Assembly (NCBI GenBank): GCA_019925095.2
Contig: CM034392.1
Span: 13,411,887-13,475,886 of the forward strand
Length of the DNA: 64,000 nucleotides
Direction of reading: 5' to 3'
DNA from: Dendrolimus kikuchii
Lineage: Eukaryota > Arthropoda > Insecta > Lepidoptera > Lasiocampidae
A program made the position numbers and the translations under genes. This document shows, one piece after another, positions 25,901 to 37,900 of the stretch. Under the pieces are notes generated by a model, which was not told where the DNA came from, did not search any database, and worked only from the letters and a program-made list of their open reading frames with translations. The stretch's first letter is position 1. Each line of letters opens with the position of its first letter.

Positions 25901-28900
25901 ATGGTTTAGATATTGAAATGTGGTTGAGGTAAGCTTTTGACTTTCCAAATTCAAAAAAAGTTTTGTTTAATTAATAAGTACCTGCCTATAAAAATATTTA
26001 AAACATTAGTTTATTTATGTGCTGCCAGTACACTACTACAAATACAAAAACATCTTGAAGCTAATTTACCTGTAGAAGGAATGTTACACATTCCTATTTC
26101 AGTGAAAATAAACTTAAGGTTGTCTAGTATAGTCATACTAAATATTATATTATATTGTATGTCTTTAATTGTCTAAATATTATTATAATATTGTATGTCT
26201 TTCAAGACCACGGGCCATAAAAATGGCCCGGACTTTTGGAGGGCTTGCGTGGGGCCATGGGAAGGCCAACACATAGAGGCCCCTTGACAAATTTAATGTA
26301 AATGTGGCGTAACACTGACCGGCGATTATCCCTGTCTACACTATATAGTAAGGCACCCAAGGACAAGCCCCGGCCAGTGTAAAAAAAGTACCGGGCTATT
26401 GTGGTGAACTGCTAATGGTACTAGGGGTCTGGGAATATGGGGACTATGGCGTCTGCCCGTCGCAATGTTCAGAGAACATGGAAAAATGGGCAGACGGTGA
26501 CTCGCCACTCCCTGCATGGGCCCCAAAAAATGCCATAGAAGACAGGGGCAACATGGGTGTGAGTGGCTAAGGGGTATAGAGAGGTGGGCTGCAGATTCAC
26601 CGAAGCTACTTCTGACGTGATGCCATTTGTCACTTCCTCCCCTGGAGCTTGAGTCTTAGCTCTAGCGATCTCCACTCCGTGCCGGCCAGCTAAGGCAAGC
26701 ACGGAGGCGGGGGCCTTGCCTTGACCCCCGGAGTCAGGTACGAGGTGTCGCTACTCACCTAAGGCTTCGCCACAAAGCCCCCCTGCGGGTAAATATTATT
26801 ATTATTATTATATAGTATGTTTTGTATGACCGGCAACTATGACTGTAAGTATGAAATCGTAAGGAGGGAGTCCTTACGATTTTAACTGAACTAAGTTTAA
26901 AATCTTGTCTGCTGTTTTATTATCAAATTACTAATAATAAGTGCAACAGTCCATGCGTGTTAAATGTAAAGAGTAATAATAATAATATATAAATTTTGGA
27001 CTGATTTGTTCTAAAAAGGTGATAAATAATTAAATGTCAAAATTCAAGATAATAATGACATTTCTTGCCATATTGTATAATTTAATTGTTTGTAATGCAG
27101 AATGGAGATTTATCGCGAAGTGTGCGCCGCTTTGGAGCGTTTATACGAACGCAGTGCGGAGGCGCCCGGCGACTCCTCGCCACTGCGAGAGGCGCAGTCG
27201 CAGCCGGGTGCTGACGCTATGCTTACCTTAACACCGGCTGATGCCAATTATCAGGTAACCTTCTTATTTTTTAGCATCTGTTTATCAGAATTGAACATAC
27301 AGTCGCGGAACGAAAAGTTACGTCATTTAAAAGTCGACTTTGCTTGCATGAGTACAAGAAACAGTACTGTCGACGTTGTAATAAATTATGTTTATAAAAT
27401 ATAGAAACGTGAAAATGAAAATTGCATTGTTGACGATAACAGATGCTGAGATTCATAAACAATACGAAACAAGAGGATATAATCACTACAATTATCATAA
27501 ATATTAAAACCAATATAAAGGTTTTACATCTATAAACAATATTCTTAGACGAGATAGAAAGTCAAACAACTTAAGTAATTTTAAACTTTATTATCAAACA
27601 GTGATAAATAAAGACAATTTACTGTGGAACAGTCTGTTTTGTGACTTAATTTGAAAAGGTAACATGTGCTTGCGGAACGTTAAATGAATCAATTTGAAAA
27701 CTGGCGCAACTTTTCATACCACGACTGTACATGACTAAAGTAATTTCGTAATCTGTGCGCTCTTCTGTATAAAAGAACTGTATATGTTGCCTCGTTAGGA
27801 GAAATAAGTGTTATATCAATTTAATACAATTTTTCGGAACTATGAAATTTTATAAATAAATTAAAGATTGTCTGGCAGAATTCGCTCACAACAATATGAC
27901 TACTAAAATAATGTAATTATAGTACTGTTCAATACTGCACTTAGATCCCCATTTAAGTTCATTCTGTCATTATTTCACAAACAAATAGTTCTTTTTTCTT
28001 GCGTTGATTTACTAATAATGTCATATGTGAATTATACAAGACTCATTGATTGATAAGTGTTCTTAATCAATCATTTTATTCCTTTACCATATTTGTTCAA
28101 TTTCAGGGCAGAAAATTGGTTTGGGAGTGTTTGTCGCGTAATGACGAGTTACTACATGTTGCTGTCTATGAATGGCTAGTCTCCAAAGACTTGAGTTCAG
28201 GTAATTGATATTTGCAATAATGGAAAGATATATAGATAACACTTTTTTGCTCACCAAAATAAACAAATACAAAAACAAAATGCATAATTGCAATACTTCT
28301 TGGCAAAACAACAGGTGGCCTTATCGCTAAAAGCGATCTCTTCCCGGCAACCTAGCTTAAAAGAAATTCTTAACCAATCAGGCGATGTCGGTGGAGCAGA
28401 AGAAAGATAGGACTGTACAATTTAAATATACATACTTACACTAATTTATAAATTTAATACATATATAAACATAATAGTAATATATATATATATACTTATA
28501 TACAAAAAACTAAATAAATATATTTATTAACATTATATGTGACAAGCATTTTATATTAACATATATTACATTAGATAAATAAGTAAATGTTTAATATATT
28601 AGACATATTTATTAATAATAATGTGCAAGGTATTATTATTAAAGGATAAGAGATATAGGATACATACAAAATTATTGGTGATACTTATATTAGAAGGATT
28701 CTGAATTATTTAAAACATTATTTCAAAACCATATTAAAGAAATCTGTTTTTTTTAAAGTAATTTTTAAGCTCTACTGCCACGAATTTTCCACGGCACATT
28801 TCAAAACTTGGAGGACAGGAGGATTCATATTGTACGATTGAAAGTGAATAACTACTTGCTTATTGGTGTAATAAAGTGTCATTAACAAACATTGTTACAT

Positions 28901-31900
28901 TCTGTTCTATTTTTGGCGATTTGGCTTTAATGCTACTGGCGCTTATTAACATAGACAATGTCAGGTGTGAATTTTACCTGTTTAACAATACATTCCTTAT
29001 AGCAAACGGCTGTTTTGAGAAAAACGTAGTAAATATATTTTTAGATATCTAAACATGTCCATGTTATTTAACTTTTTAGTGTATCTAAAAAATAATTTCT
29101 AAATCAAGTTTTATGTATTAGATTAAACGCCTTGGGATAATGTCTGCATAAAATGAAAATCCCAAAAAATTGATTACTGCAATTGTAATTAGTAGAACAG
29201 AGCTGCTTTTTTAATTTTTTATTTCTTTGAGGTTTACCTATAGTTTGTAGCTGCCAAATTTCAACCATCATATGCACCAACGCATCTGAGAGAAGTGTCT
29301 GTTACACAGACATGACATGACGAATTGATACAGATTCTGTTTTATCGGTACCGTTTTTATCTGTGCAGGAATGGAGAAAGAATACAATTTCCTGCGGCCC
29401 GACGGCCTGTCGTAAGAGGCGACAAGATAAATCCCAGCCAGGTGGTAGGGTATTTGCCTGTCTGGATAGCTACTATGCCTGGTCTAGCGTATACCTCCAT
29501 AACTACCTTGAGTTGTATTCCGGCATTAGTGGCCAGGTTTCAGTCTCCCTTTAGGGAGTGGCAGCACATTGGTAGCGCATTTGGTATGACAAATGTCCAT
29601 AGGCGACGGTGACTGCTTCCCATCAGGCCCGCCTGATGCGAATCAATCTGCTGAAGTCATCCAATTAAATAATAAAAATCACAGTAGAAGTGAAACTTCA
29701 GAACAGTAGGCTACGAGACAATGAGATAAATATAGAGTATTAGGATAATTATAAGTTTTTATCAAGCTCGTAAACTATTTCATACTTTAATGCAAAATAT
29801 TACATATTTAATATATATTATAACACATTATTTAGATTACATGTTTTCACTTTGAACAAATGACACGAGAGGCTTATGATAACTAAAATAGGAAACAAAT
29901 GCTCTAGTTTCAGTTTGATTTATGAACTTAAAAATTGGAAAATATTTCCAACTCTATCTTTATGAGTGTGGGGCGCTATAACCCACGGGTAATATGCTGA
30001 TTCGGTAATTGTGGACTGTATGGAAGAGATATGACCTAGATCCTTGCACTAGAAAAGTAGAAGCTCCACCAACCTTGCGATCCGCCCTCTCCTGGCTCGG
30101 TTCAGGTTGCACGCAGGAACAGCACACGGCACTGAATTCACACGCCTTTAGAGCAAACATTTCGTCCTTCGTACAAAGTTTTATGGATAGTAAATGTTCT
30201 TGGCACGGCCAGTAATTACAACAAATTAATTAGTTTTAGAAATGGTATTAAGCGCATGGCGCGGTGTCGTTCTCGTCAAAACGTTGACTCAAGTGTCCAA
30301 AATGACTGCCCTTACCCTGCTCTGCATTGGCCGTCGCCTAATACAGAAAGAGGGTAGACAGCAAAATTAATGGAGCGATGTTTCTACCTACTTCATACTA
30401 GGCTAGGACCGAACAATGAGCATAGTTTTTAAATATCTCTTTTTAGGGTTGCTTTTTTCGTTTCATCGAGTTTCAAATCACAACGATTCTAATGAAGTTT
30501 CACTACAAAAACCTGTAGATGTGCTAAGCCTAGAAAATTACTATGAAATTGTATTCAACAGAATTGCTTTCGTTGGGGACGGCACCACCGGCGTCCCTGC
30601 GTCGGTACCTGCAGACGGCGGCTCGCAACGCGCCCCCCCGCGCCGCGCTGCAGCTCTTGGACCTGTTGTGGAAGGTTCTCGAAAAATGCGGCGACCATTT
30701 GGCCGCTGCTGAAGTACTCGAAGGACTTGCCACACGACCTGGGTTAGTCAGCATCATCTTAGCTTTAAACCCCGGCTACATTGCATTTTCTCTGCTTCGC
30801 GTGTTCCTAGGCGTGTCTTTTTTTTAAGGCGGGGAAATGCATTTCGCATAGTACCGGTTCCTTGCTAGGGATTAGACCATAGTCGATTATGGAGGCATTC
30901 CCATGGGGGCAATCCAAACACTAATCGACCGGCTTGTATGGAGACTCGAATACTCAATACTCCACTAAAGCCACCCTCCTCCCGTGTGCCCCGCGCTTAT
31001 GGCAGGAAGAGCGTGGGACTTAGAACGTAGTTACGCTCACGCTGATCCTAGCGCATCAGTGCTTGAGAATGCCCCGGGAGAGGCAAACTCAGTTCGTCAA
31101 CAGGGGTGAAGACTCCTCTGCTCCCTAGATGCTAGAGGGCCCCTGCAGCGGTATTTTGAAGGAGGGAAGTCATACGCATATCTGCGCCTCCGGGACCCCG
31201 ACTGACGTCGGTACCCGTGAGACGCATGCGCACTTGTACCTCTCTCCCTATCTCGTTCTGCGGCCTCCTTTTGAGACATAACAACCTCGCAGAAATTGGA
31301 CGCCCACCCAATGATCATCGCTCTGCAGCATGGCTTGCACCAGACTGCCGAGCGAATCGATCGGACCTACTATTGTCTTGAGTTCAAACCTCTGTGGTGC
31401 CCATGCTGCGCACTCGACTAGCGTATGTAACGCCGTGTCTTGTGCGTCACACTGGCGACACTGGGGTGAAGGCAGGCAGCCCACCATATGATTCAGATAC
31501 TTATCGAAGCACCCGGTAAGTATCTGCGTCATCCTGAAGGTCAGCCAAAGCAAGCCATCGCAACAGGTGTGGGCGCACCGCTTCCACCGTACTATCAATT
31601 TTGAAATTCTGGGCACTAGATCTATTCTACTTACATAGAAAATTAATTAGGTTTTTTATAATAAAAATATGTATAAACCTTCAGTGAAAAATTATCTAAT
31701 GATGGTAAAAACTGCTTAAAAATCCATTGTTTGGGTAAGGAGGAATTAGCGGATATACAGGCAGACAGACGCGGAAAGCGACTTTGTTTTAAACTATGTA
31801 AGGAAGTCTCTAGTTTAGTTTGTTTCTTGCAAGACCAATTGAAATGAAAGTTTTTTGCTATAAATGGTTTTTTTAGTAATATAGACTCGCATTAATAAGG

Positions 31901-34900
31901 ATTAGGTTGTTTTTGGTTTAATCACCTGAGGTGCATTATTTATACCATTTTGTATGATTTAATTGCAAAGTATGGCTATTATGCTCTGTCAAACATTTCT
32001 TTTTTTATTTGACGTTTGCACGCCTATCAAGGTCTACCTTTTTGACATTACATTTCAGCTATCAAAATTGTCATTTTTCATTATTCCTCGCGACGCAGTA
32101 TTGCCGTTCTGTGAATCATCTAATGAATTCTAATGCATAGACCATAAACTATCGCCATCGTATCTAAATTTAATTGTAATTGATCGTTTTGAAATGAAAA
32201 TGTATTTAATTAAAAGCAAAAAAAAGGTATTTATTATATTCAAAAAGTCATACTCTTGCTTTTATGTTAATTATATGGTTTATTTATTACGCAATACAGT
32301 ATTTTTAGCAAATGATATGGGTGCAACAAATGGATTAAATTGTATTAACAAAGAAACTCGACCTTTATACAAAATCAAATTAGTAGTGATCACAAATTGA
32401 TCAATAATCGACATGTCAAAAAAAAAATCGATGGACAAAGACACAAAACAAGAAACAGCTAAAAGTGACATATTTCTTATTATGTATAAATGATTAGGTC
32501 TAAGCTGTAACTCTAAACATGTGAGCACATAATGTACCATACATTGACAGGATGTTTAGAGGTTAATATGACTTATTATACTGTGAGTTTTACAGTGATT
32601 AGGCAACAAAATTATTATGCAACTATGCCAGAAATATTGGTGCAAATAATAGCCCGAATTTCACGATTAAATTTAAAAAATGAGGAATTAAAAATATCAA
32701 TGGATATATTTTTACTTGCAATCTCATTATATAGCCTGCACATTCTTGTGACTGCATTATAAAACGATGTGTTATTTCTAAAAACTTGGAAGGGAAAAGA
32801 GTCTAGGTGGAGGATTAGGAGTTTTGTATCTAGTGTTAAAATTAATAAAGTAAAGTATGTCAGGACAGACAATTTAGCCATTTAGGAGCTTAAATAAACT
32901 GAGTAGTTCATTACAATCATGTCGTTCATTATATTCATGTGTTCATTACATTCATGTGTTCATTATATTCATGTCGTTCATTACATTCATGTCGTTCATT
33001 ATATTCATGTCGTTCATTACATTCACGTCGTGATTTGAGTGAGTCAATTTTAACGTTCACTCATCTTTTTGTGTAAGATCTGTATTCGCGGCCAAGATGG
33101 AATCTATAAGAAAGAATATTTAAATTTGTTTTCTGCACTCTTTCTATTATTTCGCTATACACAGCGTAAAAGGGAGACCAGATTATTGAGGCATATTCCA
33201 TTATTGTTCGATCGAGAGAACAGAAGAGGTAAACATTTGTATGTTGGTTTTTGAAATCCTTAGTTGAACGCGAAATGAATTCAACAAGCTGGTTACATTT
33301 TGTAATAACGTAATCATAGTGCGAGTGAAAAGTTAATTTTTCGTCAAAATATACACCTAAATCCCTAATAACAGTTTTTCTTTCTAAAGTTAGACCACTG
33401 AGTGTGTATGAATAATATACTTTATGAGTTTTAGTCTAGAAAAAATGAGAGAGCACTTATCTATATTAAGATACATCCGGTTAGCAGAACACCAATTTTC
33501 CACACGAGTGAGGTCTACGATATATCTTAAAATCATCCGCATATAAAAGGCACGGAGATGACTGCTTGATCAAGTCATTTATAAATATTACAAAAAACAA
33601 GGGTCCTAAATGCGATCCTTGAGGGATTCCAGAAGTTATTTTATGTGGATTTGATAAATGACCTTTAATGCTAACCAATTGGCTTCTGTTATTTAAATAT
33701 GATTGAGTCCAACGTAGTAAATTACCGTGAATACCATTCTTCAAGCTTAAAACATAGTATCCAATGATTGACTTTATCAAAAGCTTTCGCGAAGTCAGTA
33801 TATATTTAGTCTACTTGACATATTTTAGCAAATGCAGAACAGAGATAATTTTTGTAGACTAAGAGGTTGCTGACAGTCGACTTCTTAAAGACAAAACCAT
33901 GTTGAGAAGGTGATAGTATAGATTTAAAATGAGTGTAAAATGTGTTATAGAGTAGCGATTCGAATAATTTAGCAAATGCGAACAAAATAATGATGGGTCT
34001 ATAGTTTTTACATTCATCTCTACTACCAGACTTAAAGATTGGGATAACGTGAGCAGTTTTCCAAACAGATGGGAAGACACCAGTTTCAATTGATTTATTA
34101 AATATTATTTGCAGAGGGTGGCTCAGTTCTAAATAGCAGTTTTTTTATAAAAAAAATGGTGGAATACCGTCAGGTCCAGCTCCTTTTTCACATTTAAGTG
34201 ATTTTATTTTATTTTTTATACTATCTAAGCCTATGTAAGTGTGGTGTAGTGTTTGTATGATGTGTGATATTTGAATGATGTGCGGATGGTTGATAAAAAT
34301 CTTCGAATACGGATCCAAAACAGTCCGAAAACAGTTCACAAACTTTATTAGTGTTAGATGCTACTATATTGTTATGTTTCATGGTGGTAGGTATCGCGTG
34401 AGATTGTTTTTTGTCATTAATAAACCTCCAAAACTGTTTTATGTCATTTTTAATGTTCATTTCAGTAGTATCTATGTAGAAATTATAACACTTTCTTTCT
34501 GTCAAGAAATATGTAACTTAATAAACGTACAAGCGTCAGTAGTAAAATAAAGGCTTGGAATCAATATAAGTAATGAAATGAATGTGAAATGGCATTAGGT
34601 CGGGCGCGACGTTGGCGCAGCGCATGTCGTGGCTGATGGCGGGCGTGGTGTGCGTGCGGGGCGCGGGCGCGGGCGCGGGCGGCGGCGGCGAGCTGCTGCG
34701 CCGCCTGGAGGAGGCGGGCGAGGTGGCGCGCGTGCAGCTCGCGGTCAGGGCGGCGGCGCACGCGCTGCCGCAGCACCTGCAGCCCTCGGCGCACATGATG
34801 CAGCGGCTGGACGACGAGCTACTCGAAATTACACAAGTACGTTCACACATCTGAAGGCCTGAAGAGATATGACAAATATCAACATAAACTGCAACTTAAT

Positions 34901-37900
34901 GCTGTCTTACAACTAACTACCAGTATATCTAGACATGTATTAATTAATTTCACTAACGTCCAGTTCCTATATTTTCCTATTCATTTATTTGCCTTACTCT
35001 CTTTTCTGTCACCATATCCCAATTACTTGGGGTCGGCACAATATGTCTTTTCCTTCCACACTTTTCTATTCTGACATACCTCTTCTGTCACACCGCATAT
35101 CATCATTTATTTGCCTTACTATTGGTTAAAATTTGAAATAAGTAATGTCAAAATTCAACTGATGGTAAGGAAAGTGAATGAATTATTAAGATATAGGAAC
35201 TGGCCATAAGTGATTCTCAAAGTCTACCACTTAAGTTCTCAGGGGCCTTAAAACAGTCACATATGGTAAATCTTGTTGTGAAATTGATGAAGGTCTAGAT
35301 ATACTAGCAAATGCAAGAGATTGCATAATTTCCGTGTTATTTTGACACTTATTGGCAGCGAAAGTCAGAACTTAGCAAATGGTTCGGAAGAAGATATTTT
35401 ACAGCAGAGCAAAGAAATATGTTACGAACTACCATGAGACATTTTTATTTTTATTGGGAGTGATATGTACCATGAAATATACACTAGGTAGTTCTCGCTT
35501 TAATTCTTACAGCAATAATAAATGCCGAATCATAACTGACCACTTTTATAATTTTTGTATACCACTCTACCTGAAACCTTGAATTTCCCTGAAATGGCTC
35601 AACATGAGAATTTGAGGGGTTAGAAGCAGGATTTTCTTTAATTTTTGTGTATGTTCAATTCCAATATCATTCAGTGTGCAAATGATATGGATGTAAATTC
35701 TAAGTCCCGCGTGAACTAAAACTACGTTTTAACGGTTTGAAACGCGGTAATTTATTAGATTTCACTTTTCAGCAGCCGTGATCACGGAAGACAAAGATGT
35801 CCAAGTGTCAATGAGTATAGTTAAAGTTTTCGGGGAATAATAAAAATAAAACCATTAAAATGTAGTTTTTATTATAAATTATCATTTTTGTTTTTAGCTT
35901 TACGAAGAATACGCGGACCGTTATAATCTGTGGGAATGTAAGTTGGCGATAGTACAGTGTTCAGGCCACAATGACGCTTTATTAGTAGAAAATATTTGGA
36001 GCAATATTCTAGCGGAGGCTGAAGTGGCAGCGAGGAATATGCCCACATCCGACAAAGTATTAGAATCAGTGCTCAGCAAATTAACCACTTTAGGAAGGGA
36101 ATATGTTAACACTGGACATTGTTTCCCGTTGTGTAAGTACATTTTGAATTTTACAACTATATATCTAGCTTTCCATGTTTTTAAGCTTGGAATAACTTCA
36201 GTTTTGTATCCATTGAGAAATTGTAATATTTTTCGGTCTAATATAAAATATGTATAGAACAAACGAATACAAAACGCAAAGAAAAATTTAAATGTGTTCG
36301 TGAAGTTCGTGCACATCAGATGACAGTGAAATCAAGTGACACACTTTTTATTATCTTCAAAATAATTGAGTACTGATTTAAAGCCTGTATATAAAATAGC
36401 CTATGTTTTAAATTTTAATTCATCTATGTAAAAAAACGATAATAATAAGCGAATGTTCCAATAAAGATTATTCAGCTTAAGGGTCCACTTTTATAACTAT
36501 ACCGAACTCATGTTTATGCTAATATATTACAGATTTTATAGTTCGTCAATTAGAAATTATGAGCTGCAAACTGCAAGCAGAGCAAAGTATGGTATTTAGA
36601 ACAATTTTGAACATTGGAGTGTCACTGGAACAAGTTCTGGATATTTATATCAAGTAAGCAATTTTATAATATGAAGACATTTATCCTGTAAAGCTCAATA
36701 GTATGCATCTGTGCTAAATTTTCTCACTGGTGTAGTATAAAGTACTGCATATTATTTTGAAAAAATTGATATTCCCAGCTCCTGTGTGTTTTGACTCTCA
36801 GTTGCGCTTCGCCCACTTTGCTCACTTGTTGTAATTGTATTTATTGTGAACGTGGTATACAGGCAAATGGCCCACATACTGGAAAGTGGTTACTGTCGCC
36901 TATAGACGTTTGCAAAACCAGATGCGTGGCCAATATGTTGCCAGCCTTTAGATTAACATAGAGGGGATTGGTTAAAAGGAGTGGGATGGGAGTATCAGAC
37001 AGGAAGAATAGGATATGGAATAGATAGGGGAAGGGGACTTGGGTCACTGGAACTCACTTATCGCACAAAACACAATTAGCTCAAGTCTAACTGTTTCACG
37101 CCAGTATGTAGTGAGAGCGTGCTTCACACCCTAAGAGCTGAAATCATTATAGTAAAGCATTGCTATAAACCACGTTAAGTATTATTATGTAAATAGCGAT
37201 ATGCCCAAAGAGCCGTGCAATTATGGAATGTAATGTTATATAGGCTGGTGAGCGTGAACGAGCGCGTGTGGCTGGGCTGCGGGGACGAGGCGCACGTGTG
37301 CGTGGTGGCCGCGCTGCTGCTGGAGGCGGCGCGCGTCGAGGCGGCGCCACTCGCAGCGCATGCGCGCCGGAGGGCGCTCGCCAGGTGCAAGGACCTCCAC
37401 GAGGCCGCGCTCTCCTCCTTGCAGGTCAGTATAGTACAAAACAAAACTTCAATACGTTCTTAAAGTTTATACACATCATTGCGCAGAACACAGAAGATTC
37501 ACAGACAGAACTGAGAGGCGAGTGTTGATTTTTCGCTCGATACTTATCCAAACGTTAATAATTGACTGGAACTGCGCAAACTTACGGAACTAACTTCAGT
37601 TGAAGCGCCCTAAGTGTTACATATTATACACTCATAGAAGGCGAATACAAACTAATGACAATTTTCACTATAAACTCTGGCACAATTTAGCTGTTAAGCT
37701 AAAATGAGAGTTTTATAAATCTATTATTAGACCTGGGGGCCCGAAGCGGCTTTTTCGCAGATTCGCATTACGAATATGACAAATATCAAATATAGTGAAA
37801 CTTCAGGCTATCACCATATACCATTAGATCTAAAAACGTATCAATTTCACTAAACAATCCTTCAAAGTCGTCCTTGGTGTTTCGTATGGTAGTGAAACAT

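Noticed and set aside
29960..30215. Open frames on both strands in Nup155 intron 13
   Set aside because: No family resemblance, no splice phase fit and no repeat match; treated as chance.
32917..33035. Regularly spaced repeats resembling a CRISPR array
   Set aside because: Directly adjoining 17-18-bp tandem units without unique spacers, in a eukaryotic intron.
34536..34862. Several overlapping open frames on both strands
   Set aside because: Only the + frame with exon 15 of Nup155 fits splice phase and homology; the rest come from its high GC content.
37147..37528. Overlapping GC-rich frames on both strands
   Set aside because: Shadows of Nup155 exon 18.
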